From positions 558,001-622,000 of the forward strand of contig NZ_JAGGKV010000001.1 in assembly GCF_017874035.1 (NCBI RefSeq): 64,000 bases of DNA, in the 5' to 3' direction. A program made the position numbers and the translations under genes. This DNA comes from Paenibacillus aceris. GTDB taxonomy: Bacteria; Bacillota; Bacilli; Paenibacillales; NBRC-103111. A model generated the notes under the pieces. The model was not told where the DNA came from. It did no database searches and saw nothing but the letters and a program-made list of their open reading frames with translations. Of the stretch, positions 26,098 through 35,800 are shown one piece after another. Numbering within the stretch: the first letter of the stretch is position 1; every line of letters begins with the position of its first letter.

Positions 26098-27168
26098 CTA
26101 ACTCGATAAGCTATAGGTTTCAATCAGTTTGACGATCGATGCAACGGCATCGCTGCCGCTCTGCAACCGCATGGTGGTTTTGTAAGCTTCTCTGTTCGCA
26201 TAGAGTGCCTCCAGTCGGGATAACAGCGTCTCAGCTGTTAGTTCCTCTTCCTGCAGGACATCCGCATAGCCGGCTTTCAGAAACGATTTGGCATTCAGGA
26301 TTTGGTCGCCACGGCTAGCTTGGAGTGATAATGGAATAAGCAGCATGGGCTTCTCCAATACCAAAAACTCATAAATAGACGTAGCTCCCGCCCGAGATAT
26401 AACAAGCTCCGTCATCGCGAGCACATCCGGAAGCTCATCATTTAGATACTCGTACTGCTTATATCCGCGCGTCGCTGCAAACTCAGCCGCAATGTTGCCT
26501 TTGCCGCATAAATGAACAATTTGAAATTGCTCGAGCAAGCGAGGCAAATTTTCTCTGACTGCTTGGTTGATGACCTGAGAGCCTAAGCTGCCCCCCATGA
26601 TCAAAATGACTGGCTTCTGCTTATGAAAATCGCAAAGCTGATAGCCACGTAAAGCTTTTCCACTTGTAATATGTTCGCGAATCGGCAGACCTGTGAGAAC
26701 CGCTTTTTCTTTTTGAACATGCTGTAAAGACTCTGGAAAGGTCACGCAAACCTTCGTTGCCAAAGGAATGGAAATTTTATTCGCCAGTCCAGGCGTCATG
26801 TCGGACTCATGAATAATGACAGGCACTTTGTTCATCCGGCTGCCCAAAACGACCGGGACGGAAACGAACCCGCCTTTCGAAAAGACGATGGCGGGCTTCA
26901 GACGACGGAGCAATCTATAAGATTCATACACACCTTTTAGTACTCGAAAAGGGTCTTTGAAATTTTTCAGATCAAAATATCGACGTAATTTCCCAGAAGA
27001 TATCGGGTAAAAAGGAATACCCTCGCGCTCTATAATGTCCTTCTCGATGCCTGTAGCCGAGCCTATGTATTTAATTTCCCAACCTGACTCCTTCAGCTTA
27101 TGCATGAGAGCAATGTTAGGTGTAACATGTCCTGCGGAGCCTCCTCCGGTAAAGACAATTGTTTTCAT
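26098..27168 (-). CDS. murG: Lipid II synthase, UDP-GlcNAc transferase
   Basis: Adds GlcNAc to lipid I on the inner membrane face. The 356 residues begin FTGGGSAGHVTPNIAL, the first glycine-rich loop of the GT28 fold; IVFSKGGFVSVPVVLG and MGGSLGSQVINQAV are the second and third, and ISRAGATSIYEFLVLEKPMLLIP binds UDP-GlcNAc. Start ATG is 8 nt after GAGGTG and 7 nt after the ftsW stop, which suggests coupled translation. In Bacillus the order spoVE-murG is the same. Confidence 0.97.
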   Translation of the reverse strand: MKTIVFTGGGSAGHVTPNIALMHKLKESGWEIKYIGSATGIEKDIIEREGIPFYPISSGKLRRYFDLKNFKDPFRVLKGVYESYRLLRRLKPAIVFSKGGFVSVPVVLGSRMNKVPVIIHESDMTPGLANKISIPLATKVCVTFPESLQHVQKEKAVLTGLPIREHITSGKALRGYQLCDFHKQKPVILIMGGSLGSQVINQAVRENLPRLLEQFQIVHLCGKGNIAAEFAATRGYKQYEYLNDELPDVLAMTELVISRAGATSIYEFLVLEKPMLLIPLSLQASRGDQILNAKSFLKAGYADVLQEEELTAETLLSRLEALYANREAYKTTMRLQSGSDAVASIVKLIETYSLSS

Positions 27169-27175
27169 TCCCCTG

Positions 27176-28273
27176 TCACCTCGAATAACGGGATATATTG
27201 AGCAGGATGCCGACAGATGTCAGCATAAGCGTCAATGACGAGCCACCTGCACTTATGAATGGCAATGTGATGCCGGTAACCGGAAACATGCCGATTACAA
27301 CACCGATATTAATAATAACTTGAACAGCAATCATTCCGATAATGCCGACAGCAATAAGACTGGCAAACGTGTCAGGCGCCGTGATGGCCGCACGCATCCC
27401 CCGCCATACAAGAATTGTAAACAGCAGAAGCACTAAGGTCCCGCCGATAAAACCAAGCTCTTCCGCAATGATGGAGAAAATGAAGTCGGTTTGCGGCTCA
27501 GGCAAATAGCTGTATTTCTGGCGGCTCATGCCTAGACCTAAGCCTACCAAGCCTCCAGGTCCGATCGCATATAGCGATTGAATAGACTGATAACCTGCGC
27601 CGAGAGGATCCTGCCAAGGATCTAAAAAAGCAGTAATCCGTTTTAAACGGTAAGGAGCGGCAATGATGAGTCCTATAAAACCAGCAACCCCTATCATACC
27701 TAGATATGAGAGATGAAGCAATCTTGCGCCTGAGATAAAGATGATTAATAGCGAAGCGCCAACAAGCACGGCTCCGGTTCCAAGGTCGGGCTGCAGCATA
27801 ATCAGGCCGAAAGCAAGGCCCATAATCCCTAGAGGAGGCAATAACCCTTTAGAAAACTGGGTAATTTTGGACTGCTGCTCGGACAACATTTTAGCTAAAT
27901 AAAGAATCATTCCCATCTTCATGAACTCCGACGGCTGAATACCGAAAGCGCCAATCCCTAACCAGCTTCTAGCTCCGCCGCGAACAACCCCGATGCCGGG
28001 AATTAACACGATAATCAACATGACGAAACAAATGATCAACGTAATTCGCGCTATCTTTTTCCAAACGAGATAATCGACATTCATCGTAAAAAACATCGCG
28101 ACAATCCCTAAAACAGCAAAAATCAACTGTCTTTTCAGGTAGTACAGTGAATCGCCGAATTCGCGAAATGCAAGTACACTGCTCGCACTGTAAACCATAA
28201 TAATGCCAATTGTCAAAAGCAGCAAGGTTGGAATAATAATCCAAATATCAGGAGCAGACCGTGATTTACCCAT
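27176..28273 (-). CDS. ftsW: SEDS peptidoglycan polymerase FtsW/SpoVE
   Basis: A multi-pass membrane glycosyltransferase that polymerises lipid II with a class B PBP. It has about ten membrane helices in 365 residues. The SEDS signature GLGMSRQKYSYLPEPQTDFIF (about residues 240-260) and the catalytic-aspartate loop near it are clear. The start at 28273 is 6 nt after GAGGTG; the frame remains open to 28360 but without an RBS. Position next to murG matches spoVE in Bacillus, a sporulation-specific paralogue of ftsW; the sequence does not decide between a vegetative and a spore-cortex role, and two nearby PBPs (pbpB, spoVD) are both possible partners. Confidence 0.93.
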   Translation of the reverse strand: MGKSRSAPDIWIIIPTLLLLTIGIIMVYSASSVLAFREFGDSLYYLKRQLIFAVLGIVAMFFTMNVDYLVWKKIARITLIICFVMLIIVLIPGIGVVRGGARSWLGIGAFGIQPSEFMKMGMILYLAKMLSEQQSKITQFSKGLLPPLGIMGLAFGLIMLQPDLGTGAVLVGASLLIIFISGARLLHLSYLGMIGVAGFIGLIIAAPYRLKRITAFLDPWQDPLGAGYQSIQSLYAIGPGGLVGLGLGMSRQKYSYLPEPQTDFIFSIIAEELGFIGGTLVLLLFTILVWRGMRAAITAPDTFASLIAVGIIGMIAVQVIINIGVVIGMFPVTGITLPFISAGGSSLTLMLTSVGILLNISRYSR

Positions 28274-28375
28274 AACAGACACCTCTTTATGTGTTCTGGG
28301 CCACATCCAAAGGATGCTCCGCCAAGCAGGCAACGAAACGTCACCTGCCAGCAAACACATGTGGATAAGCCCTAT

Positions 28376-29770
28376 TTAAAGGTTATGCACGGACTCCTTA
28401 AACATGCGTCCCCTGTCCTCATAGGAGGGGAACATATCCCAACTTGCGCAAGCCGGTGAAAGCAGGACGATATCCCCGGGTTCACTCATCTGCCAAGCAA
28501 GCTGAACGGCTTTATTAACGGCATCCGCTGCATCCTTAGCAGTATCGACGGTTTGAATGCAGCTAATCCCTGCCAGTTCGGCAATATGTGTAATTTTCTC
28601 TTTCGTTTGTCCCAGTGTAACAATGCCCTTAATACGTTCACGGAACGTAGGGAGCAGCTCCATATAGTCAGATCCCCGATCCAATCCTCCTGCGATCAGG
28701 ACAAGCTTCTGGTCGAATGCTTCGATTGATTTGATGGAAGCCGCAGCATTGGTTGCTTTGGAGTTATTGTAAAAGGTAACACCATTCAGCTCTCTAACGA
28801 GCTCCAGACGGTGTTCTACGCCCTGAAAGCTTCTGAGCACATCTGCTATCGCACCAACCTCAACGCCTGCTGTGAGGGCTGCTGCAGCCGCAGCCAGTGC
28901 GTTCTCGACGTTGAAGCTGCCCGGAATTCCCATTTCTCTCGCCGGCATAATCGGCACAACTTCACCTTGTCCGTTCGCATAAACAAGCGTCTCTGACGGC
29001 TGATCGTAATACACGCCGTACGATAAAGTTTCTTTCATCGAGAACGGAAAAAGTTTCGCCCTCAGCGTAGGGAGGAGTGATTGACATACCGGATCGTCCC
29101 AATTGAGTATAGCCGTATCTTCCTCTGTTTGATTTTCAAACAGCTTTGCCTTCGAGGCAATATAGTCATCCATCGAACCATGATAGTCCAGATGAGTTTC
29201 ATACAAATTTAATAACAGCGCGATTCTCGGACGGAATGATGTCGTTCCTTTCAGTTGAAAGGAGCTTAGCTCCACCACCATCCAATTGTCCGCTGTAACT
29301 TCGGGTGCCGCTTCCGTTAAAGCACGCCCGATATTACCCGCCACCACAGGAGACAACCCTGCTGAATCCAACATTAATCCTATAAGTGTCGTCGTTGTCG
29401 TCTTTCCGTTTGAACCGGTAATTCCAATAATCGGAGCTTCGCAGAACTGATATGCGACCTCAACCTCAGTAACGACTTCAATCCCTAGTTCCAATGCTTT
29501 GCGGATCGGCTCTACCGAGTACGGAATGCCAGGGTTTTTCACAACTAATGCGATGCCCTCATGCACCAAAGACTCCGGGTGAAACCCGCATACAACAGAA
29601 ATACCCAGAGCCTCCAGTTCGTCGGCTTCAGGGCATGCGCTTCGCTCTTTTTTGTCATTGACTGTGACCAGGGCTCCATTTTGATGAAAAAGCTTAGCCG
29701 CAGCGACACCGCTGCGAGCCAAGCCCAGAACGACCACTTCAAGTCCACGATATTCACGCGGATGCTTCAT
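28376..29770 (-). CDS. murD: UDP-N-acetylmuramoyl-L-alanine:D-glutamate ligase
   Basis: ATP-dependent ligase that adds D-Glu to UDP-MurNAc-L-Ala. The 464 residues have the N-terminal UDP-binding domain (VVLGLARSGVAAAKLF), the ATP-binding GITGSNGKTTTT near residue 118, the central LLNLYETHLDYHGSMDDYIASK and the C-terminal ligase domain with YNNSKATNAAASIKSIEAF and LLSPACASWDMF. Only 3 nt separate it from mraY. A 102-nt spacer follows before ftsW, with a small GC-rich hairpin (GCAGGTGACG/CGTTGCCTGC, near 28331-28353). Confidence 0.97.
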   Translation of the reverse strand: MKHPREYRGLEVVVLGLARSGVAAAKLFHQNGALVTVNDKKERSACPEADELEALGISVVCGFHPESLVHEGIALVVKNPGIPYSVEPIRKALELGIEVVTEVEVAYQFCEAPIIGITGSNGKTTTTTLIGLMLDSAGLSPVVAGNIGRALTEAAPEVTADNWMVVELSSFQLKGTTSFRPRIALLLNLYETHLDYHGSMDDYIASKAKLFENQTEEDTAILNWDDPVCQSLLPTLRAKLFPFSMKETLSYGVYYDQPSETLVYANGQGEVVPIMPAREMGIPGSFNVENALAAAAAALTAGVEVGAIADVLRSFQGVEHRLELVRELNGVTFYNNSKATNAAASIKSIEAFDQKLVLIAGGLDRGSDYMELLPTFRERIKGIVTLGQTKEKITHIAELAGISCIQTVDTAKDAADAVNKAVQLAWQMSEPGDIVLLSPACASWDMFPSYEDRGRMFKESVHNL

Positions 29771-29773
29771 GTT

Positions 29774-30733
29774 CTACAACACCTCATTCATATATAATCC
29801 GAGTACGGCAAGTACGAGACCTACGACCCAGAATGTAATAACGACACGCCACTCCGACCATCCGACCAGCTCAAAATGATGATGAATCGGACTCATTTTG
29901 AATACGCGCTTGCCTCTTGTCTTAAAGGATACCACTTGGATGACAACGGAGAGAATTTCGATCAGGAATACTCCGCCTACGACCGCTAAAAGCAGCTCCG
30001 CTTTGGTCAAAATCGCAACAGCCACCAAGCCGCCCCCGATACCAAGAGAGCCGGTATCTCCCATAAATACTTTAGCCGGATGCGCATTGAACACGAGGAA
30101 TCCAAGTACAGCTCCCACCATTGCCGCTGAGAAAATCGCAGCCTCTGGTTGTGTATTGTTCATGGCAATCACCGTATACGCGCCAAAGGCAATCGCACTT
30201 GTCCCTGCCAATAAGCCATCCAATCCATCGGTAAAGTTGACCGCATTGGAAGCACCTAACATGAGAATCGCCATTAAAGGGAAATACAGCCAACCAGGAT
30301 TGAAATGGAATTCCACAAATGGGATGTATAAGTCCGTGCTATGACCTTGCATCACAAGCAAGTAGCAAACAATAGCCGAAATCAAGAGCTGTCCGAACAG
30401 CTTTTGTTTGGCCGTAAGCCCTAGTGATCGCTTAAAAATAATTTTAATATAATCGTCCAGAAAACCTACAAGCCCATAGCCAAGTGAGGCGATTAGCAAG
30501 ATCAATAGATCCGAATTTTTATCGGCAAAACGAAGCGTCGCCAAGGCGAGCGCAAGTAAAATAATGACGCCGCCCATAGTTGGTGTGCCTTGTTTTTTCA
30601 AGTGTCCCTGCGGGCCGTCCTCACGGATTTGTTGGCCAAATTTCATGCGCCGCAAAATCGGTATAAAAAGCGGCCCCATAATAAGCGCGAGCACGAATGC
30701 AACGCCCATCGTTAATAAAATTGCGTTTTCCAC
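29774..30733 (-). CDS. mraY: Phospho-N-acetylmuramoyl-pentapeptide transferase
   Basis: Makes lipid I from UDP-MurNAc-pentapeptide and undecaprenyl phosphate at the membrane. The 319-residue protein has about ten membrane helices and the family motifs: [11 protein letters not shown] near residue 45, DDYIK (catalytic Asp pair) near 92, [16 protein letters not shown] near 166, [12 protein letters not shown] near 222 and SPIHHHFEL near 280. The first codon is GTG, 7 nt after GGGGG. It is followed by murD and preceded by a 72-nt gap after murF. Confidence 0.97.
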   Translation of the reverse strand: MENAILLTMGVAFVLALIMGPLFIPILRRMKFGQQIREDGPQGHLKKQGTPTMGGVIILLALALATLRFADKNSDLLILLIASLGYGLVGFLDDYIKIIFKRSLGLTAKQKLFGQLLISAIVCYLLVMQGHSTDLYIPFVEFHFNPGWLYFPLMAILMLGASNAVNFTDGLDGLLAGTSAIAFGAYTVIAMNNTQPEAAIFSAAMVGAVLGFLVFNAHPAKVFMGDTGSLGIGGGLVAVAILTKAELLLAVVGGVFLIEILSVVIQVVSFKTRGKRVFKMSPIHHHFELVGWSEWRVVITFWVVGLVLAVLGLYMNEVL

Positions 30734-30805
30734 GTCGGTTCCCCCTGCTCGTTTCCGCCATTTCGAAAACGATCTACTGTTTCATAATAATTATTTTCAC
30801 GCCTA

Positions 30806-32188
30806 TCAGGCGAGTAAGGCATTCACAACTTGCTCAAGACGCATGCCGCGCGAGCCTTTCACGAGCACAAGATCCTCCGCTCGCGCTTCAGCGGCAAGCT
30901 CGCTCGCGAGGAGCTCTTTGTCCTCGAAGGCGCGCACGCGATCCTTCGGAAACCGTGCAGCCGCTTCCTCTGCGATGAAGCGGCCTAACCGCCCGAACGT
31001 GAAGACGCCGTCTACACGTTCCGGAGAGAGCATCGCGCCAATCTCGCGATGGAACTGCTCTTCGTGCTCGCCAAGCTCCAGCATGTCGCCGAGCACGAGA
31101 AACTTCCGACCGAAGCCGCTCAGCTGCTCGGTCAGCGTAATCGCCGCCCGCATCGAGGCCGGGCTGGCGTTATACGCATCGTTCAGCACGGTCAGCCCGG
31201 AGGCAGCCGTCAGCTTTTCGATGCGCATGCTTGTCATCTGCAGCGAGCGAAGCCCCGCTGCTACCGCTTCCGGCTGAACGCCGAAGGCTTCGCCGATGGC
31301 GATGGCCGCTAACGCGTTGATGACGTTATGCGTGCCGAGCAAGGGAATATACAATTCCGGGTAGCCCGGGGAATTAAGCTCGAAGTGCGCGCCGTCCGCA
31401 TCCATTCGGATCGCGGTCGGGTACTTGGCATTGCTCTCGCCGTGTCCGAAGCGAAGGCGGTGAAGCCCCTCCGGCAGGCTGCGCTCCGCGAGAGCCTGTT
31501 CAATCAACGGCTCGTCGCCGTTGTACACAAGCAGGCTGCCACTCGGCATACCGCTTGCGATCTCCACCTTCGCACGGGCGATTTCTTCCCGAGAGCCCAG
31601 CTGGAGCATATGGGACTCACCGATCATGGTGATGATCGAGGCATCCGGCTCGGCCAAATCGCTGAGCAGCTCAATTTCGCCACGGCCGCTCATCCCCATT
31701 TCGACTACCGCGAATTCCGTCGTTTCTTCCAGCTGAAGCAGTGTAAGCGGTAATCCGATATGATTATTCAAGTTGCCTTTTGTTTTGTGCACCTTATACG
31801 TACTACCCAAAACGGCAGCGACTAAATCTTTGGTCGTCGTTTTCCCGTTACTGCCAGTAATGCCGATGATACGTACAGACAATTGCTGCCTATAGGCCTT
31901 GGCCAATTGCTGAAGAGCCGTGAGTGTATCCGTCACTCGGATATGAGGAACACCCGCTGGTGCCACTCCATGGTTATCCTGCCATAAAACAGCCGACGCA
32001 CCTTTATGATAAGCTTCCTCTGCATACGCATGCCCGTCAAACGTTTCTCCAATCAGCGGGACAAAAAGACTGCCTGCCGGTATCGAGCGAGTATCCGTCG
32101 ACACGCCTGCTATGCTCCCAGTGCCTTCTATCCCTAATACTTCACTCCCCAACATTTCGGCAATTTGTTGTAATGTTCGCTGGATCAT
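30806..32188 (-). CDS. murF: UDP-MurNAc-tripeptide:D-alanyl-D-alanine ligase
   Basis: Adds D-Ala-D-Ala to finish the pentapeptide precursor. The 460 residues have GITGSNGKTTTKDLV (ATP loop, near residue 107), EMGMSGRGEIELLS, HNVINALAAIAIGEAFG and YNASPASMRAAI. It overlaps murE by 4 nt (ATGA). Composition is odd: the codons for about the last two thirds (30841 to about 31700) are 57-65% G+C in 60-nt samples, with many GC-ending codons, whereas the 5' part has a 38% sample at 31741-31800. That suggests an exchange within the gene, see findings. The protein itself looks intact. Confidence 0.97.
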   Translation of the reverse strand: MIQRTLQQIAEMLGSEVLGIEGTGSIAGVSTDTRSIPAGSLFVPLIGETFDGHAYAEEAYHKGASAVLWQDNHGVAPAGVPHIRVTDTLTALQQLAKAYRQQLSVRIIGITGSNGKTTTKDLVAAVLGSTYKVHKTKGNLNNHIGLPLTLLQLEETTEFAVVEMGMSGRGEIELLSDLAEPDASIITMIGESHMLQLGSREEIARAKVEIASGMPSGSLLVYNGDEPLIEQALAERSLPEGLHRLRFGHGESNAKYPTAIRMDADGAHFELNSPGYPELYIPLLGTHNVINALAAIAIGEAFGVQPEAVAAGLRSLQMTSMRIEKLTAASGLTVLNDAYNASPASMRAAITLTEQLSGFGRKFLVLGDMLELGEHEEQFHREIGAMLSPERVDGVFTFGRLGRFIAEEAAARFPKDRVRAFEDKELLASELAAEARAEDLVLVKGSRGMRLEQVVNALLA

Positions 32189-33672
32189 CGTGTTCTCCCC
32201 TTTATCGCAGCCTTAGCCACCAAACGGTCGTCGAAATCATGCTTGACCCCCATGATATCCTGATACGTTTCGTGGCCTTTTCCCGCTATCAATATTACAT
32301 CTTTGGGGCCTGCCCCATCAATAGCCTTTTGTATCGCTTTTTTGCGATCCGGGATCAATTCATACTTTTCCTCCGGATATTTGACCTCTGCCAGTCCGGG
32401 AACAATGTCCTGAAGAATCGCATCCGGATTCTCTGTACGAGGATTATCGGAAGTTACATATAGATGATCGCTATAGGCGGCCGTTACTTTTCCCATCAAA
32501 GGACGCTTCGTTCTGTCGCGATCCCCGCCGCAGCCAAACACAGTGATCACTTTACCTTCGGCAAACTCGCGGATCGTCGATAGTGCGTTCTCTAATCCAT
32601 CCGGCGTGTGGGCATAGTCAACCAGAACCAAATAATCCTGGCCCTCGTCCACAACCTCCATCCGTCCGTCTACAACGGCTATACTCTCTAAGCTGCTCTG
32701 TATAGCCTGAAGCGGAATTCCTTCCGCCAAGGCTGCCGCGATAGACCCAAGAGCGTTGTAGACATTGAATTTCCCGACCAATTTCATCTGGAAGTACGCT
32801 TCGCCGGCAAAAGAAACCAGCTTGAACGCGGTACCTTTCGCTGTAATGCGAATGTCGATCGCCCGAACATCGCAAGCTTGCTCAATGCCGTATGTAATCA
32901 CCTGTGCAGCCGTAAGTTTGTTGAACGTCTCCGATGCTGCATCATCCGCATTCAGGATCGCATATTGACGCTCCTTTGAATCACCGGAAAACCCGTTCCC
33001 CAACCTGGAGAAAAGGAGTCCTTTTGCAGCTGCATAAGCTTCCATCGTTTTGTGATAATCCAAATGATCCTGGGACAGGTTCGTAAAAATGCCCGAACGG
33101 AAATGAATTCCCTTCACCCGGCCAAGCTCCAACGCATGGCTGGACACTTCCATGATGCAATAATCCGTACCTGCCTCGCACATGCTGCGAAAGCTGCGCT
33201 GAAGATCGACGGATTCTTGGGTCGTCCGTTCCATCTCGGTATACGTATCCCCGATTTTCATTTGGATCGTCCCCATAAGACCTGTCGTAAACCCATGGTC
33301 ACGCAATATTTTTTCTAGCAGATAAGTCGATGTCGTCTTGCCGTTGGTACCTGTAATTCCGATCAGCTTCAGTTCTTTGCTTGGATAACCATAGAAATGA
33401 GCAGACAACGCTGCCATCGCATATCTGGCATCCTTCACTACCAACTGCGGGACAGGCAAATCCAGCACTCTTTCAGTAACTAGCGCAGAAGCCCCAAGCG
33501 CAATCGCTTTTGGGGCGTAATCGTGACCGTCAACTGTAAGACCAGGGATGCACAAAAACAAATCACCTGGCTTTATTTTACGAGAGTCTGCTTCAATCCC
33601 CGTAATCTCTGTATTCGCATTTCCTTGTATATGGGTAATGAGCAGTGCGGAAGCAAGCTCCTGCAGTTTCAT
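32185..33672 (-). CDS. murE: UDP-MurNAc-tripeptide synthetase, diaminopimelate type
   Basis: Adds the third residue to UDP-MurNAc-L-Ala-D-Glu. The 495 residues show GITGTNGKTTSTYLLEKIL (near residue 110), TTQESVDLQRSF, SSHALELGRVKG and FTNLSQDHLDYHKTMEAY. The motif SDNPRTENPD (near 405) is the DNPR signature of enzymes that add meso-diaminopimelate rather than lysine, which agrees with dapH, its deacetylase and patA in the same window. ATG at 33672 is about 10 nt after AAGGAG; the frame remains open to 33693. It overlaps murF by 4 nt. Confidence 0.97.
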   Translation of the reverse strand: MKLQELASALLITHIQGNANTEITGIEADSRKIKPGDLFLCIPGLTVDGHDYAPKAIALGASALVTERVLDLPVPQLVVKDARYAMAALSAHFYGYPSKELKLIGITGTNGKTTSTYLLEKILRDHGFTTGLMGTIQMKIGDTYTEMERTTQESVDLQRSFRSMCEAGTDYCIMEVSSHALELGRVKGIHFRSGIFTNLSQDHLDYHKTMEAYAAAKGLLFSRLGNGFSGDSKERQYAILNADDAASETFNKLTAAQVITYGIEQACDVRAIDIRITAKGTAFKLVSFAGEAYFQMKLVGKFNVYNALGSIAAALAEGIPLQAIQSSLESIAVVDGRMEVVDEGQDYLVLVDYAHTPDGLENALSTIREFAEGKVITVFGCGGDRDRTKRPLMGKVTAAYSDHLYVTSDNPRTENPDAILQDIVPGLAEVKYPEEKYELIPDRKKAIQKAIDGAGPKDVILIAGKGHETYQDIMGVKHDFDDRLVAKAAIKGRTR

Positions 33673-33784
33673 GAGCAACCCTCTCCTTAACATTTTTCCT
33701 ATCTATTATGGACAATTTTATGCATATGGAAAAGCTAAACATGTCTTATTTGCTAATCTTTTTTTAAAGAGGATCGCAAATCCT

Positions 33785-35713
33785 CTACTGCGGCGGCTCA
33801 TTGTTCGATAAAAAAATACGAATCGTTGAACCTTGATCGACCCGAGTGCCTGCTTTAGGCGCCTGGCTAATCACATATTTGCCATTGCCGGACTTTGCCA
33901 GCTTAAAATTCATGTTCAGATCTTCTAATATATCATCAACTGACGCTCCAACCAAGTCCGGCACCTCAACAACCGGCGTTTCCCCATACCGGTACTCTTT
34001 GTCGAGCTGCTGTTTATTCGGTTCCACCTTCATATAGCGCAAAGCGTCAGCCATCATATTCTTAACTAAAGGCGCTGCGATCAAGCCGCCGAATTGAATC
34101 CCTTTGGGATCATCCACAGCTGCGTAAATCACAATCTTCGGATTATCCGCCGGAGCAAAACCAATGAATGACACGATATGCTCATCCGGAGAATAACGGC
34201 CGTTGATTACTTTCTGAGCCGTTCCCGTTTTACCGCCGACCCTGTAGCCGTCAATAAAGGCATTGCGCCCTGTTCCTAACGCTACTACGCTTTCCAGCGC
34301 TTCGCGAACCTGTTTCGAGGTTCCTTCAGAAATAACGTTGCGTACCAATTCTGGCTGGGTCACGTTCACGACTTCTCCCGTGTCCGGATTCGAGAATGAT
34401 TTGGCCACGTAGGGCTTAAACAGTTTACCGCCGTTGATCGCTGCGGATACAGCCGTAATTTGTTGAATCGGCGTCACCGATACCCCTTGACCGAACGCTG
34501 TCGTCGCCAGCTCCACCGGTCCAACCTGAGACGGCTTGAACATAATCCCGTTCTCTTCCCCGCCAAGGTCAATGCCTGTCTTTTTCCCAAAGCCAAACTT
34601 GGAAATATAATCAAAAAGCTTCTCCTTGCCAAGACGTTGGCCCATTACGACGAAACCGGGGTTACAGGAGTTTTGAACAACTTGGAGCATGGTTTCGCTA
34701 CCATGACCGCCGCGCTTCCAGCAGCGCAATCTGGCTCCGCCAACCTCGATAAACCCTGGGTCATAGAAGGGTTCGTTCTTGAGATCAACTTTTTTCTCTT
34801 CCAGGGCTGCTGCCAGCGTGATGATTTTGAACGTCGAACCTGGCTCGTACGTCTTCCAAATCGGCAGATTCCGGTTGTACGTCTCAGCCGGAAAATTTTT
34901 ATAGTTGCCTGGCTCATAGGTCGGTCTGCTGCCCATGGCCAAAATTTCTCCATTGTTCGGATCCATCATAATCGCAACGACATTTTGCGCTTGATACTGA
35001 ACCATCGCTTGATCCAGTTCTCTTTCCATCACAGACTGCAGGTGACTGTCAATCGTCAGCTTTACGTTCAAACCATCCTTAGGACTCGTATACTTATCCG
35101 TCGTCCCTTTTAGCGGTCTGCCTGCTGCATCCGTCATATACGAGATATTGCCGGGAATGCCGGTCAATTGACTGTCGTATTTCGCTTCAATCCCTGTTAA
35201 GCCTTTATCTATGCCAGCAAAGCCTAGGATGTGTGCCGCTAAACTGCCGAACGGATAGTATCGTTTATTATCTTCCGCGACAACGACGCCCGGCAGATGC
35301 AGATTGCGGACTTCCTGAGCTTTTTCAATCGTTATTTTACGTCCGGACGGCTTGATATCGACTTGGGAAGTTTTTTTCGTAATTTGTTTATAAATATCAT
35401 CTGCATTTCCTTGAAGCACTTCCGCAAGCTTCGCCGCTGTACTTTGAGGATCTTGAATTTGCACAGGAATCGCCACGATCGTAGGCGTGCTCATACTGTA
35501 AGTCAACGTGATCCCGTTGCGATCCTGTATTTCTCCTCTTTTCGGCGCAAACTCAATCTGTCTCCTCCAGCTATCCTCCGCTTTATTCGCCAAGTCTTGT
35601 CCAATCCATAGCTGGACGTAGGCTAATCGGAGAATAAGAGCAGTAAATATGACCGTGCCAGTGATGAGCGCAGTAAACAATCTGCGGCGAACAGTAACGT
35701 TAGAAGCACGCAT
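33785..35713 (-). CDS. spoVD: Sporulation-specific class B penicillin-binding protein SpoVD
   Basis: Transpeptidase for spore cortex synthesis in Bacillus. The 642 residues have an N-terminal membrane helix, a dimerisation domain, the transpeptidase motifs SxxK in YEPGSTFKIITLA, a SCN-type second motif in QNSCNPGFVVMG and KTG in VGGKTGTAQKV, and one C-terminal PASTA domain (VEVPDLVGASVDDILEDL...). A single PASTA domain and the position after pbpB match spoVD. A following 91-nt gap leads to murE. No sigma-E promoter I would trust is visible in the 86 nt upstream, although spoVD is sigma-E controlled in Bacillus. Confidence 0.93.
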   Translation of the reverse strand: MRASNVTVRRRLFTALITGTVIFTALILRLAYVQLWIGQDLANKAEDSWRRQIEFAPKRGEIQDRNGITLTYSMSTPTIVAIPVQIQDPQSTAAKLAEVLQGNADDIYKQITKKTSQVDIKPSGRKITIEKAQEVRNLHLPGVVVAEDNKRYYPFGSLAAHILGFAGIDKGLTGIEAKYDSQLTGIPGNISYMTDAAGRPLKGTTDKYTSPKDGLNVKLTIDSHLQSVMERELDQAMVQYQAQNVVAIMMDPNNGEILAMGSRPTYEPGNYKNFPAETYNRNLPIWKTYEPGSTFKIITLAAALEEKKVDLKNEPFYDPGFIEVGGARLRCWKRGGHGSETMLQVVQNSCNPGFVVMGQRLGKEKLFDYISKFGFGKKTGIDLGGEENGIMFKPSQVGPVELATTAFGQGVSVTPIQQITAVSAAINGGKLFKPYVAKSFSNPDTGEVVNVTQPELVRNVISEGTSKQVREALESVVALGTGRNAFIDGYRVGGKTGTAQKVINGRYSPDEHIVSFIGFAPADNPKIVIYAAVDDPKGIQFGGLIAAPLVKNMMADALRYMKVEPNKQQLDKEYRYGETPVVEVPDLVGASVDDILEDLNMNFKLAKSGNGKYVISQAPKAGTRVDQGSTIRIFLSNNEPPQ

Positions 35714-35800
35714 GAACGTTCAATCTCCCTTCCCAAATAAGTCAGTCTCATTCCTAACATGACTATTCGGGACAAACAGGGGTTAGAACAAGCCCTTTGC

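Noticed and set aside
28360..28368. Perfect DnaA boxes at 28360-28368 and 63941-63949
   Set aside because: A 9-mer is expected about once in every two such windows by chance; they are isolated and one is in a coding region, so no origin is suggested.
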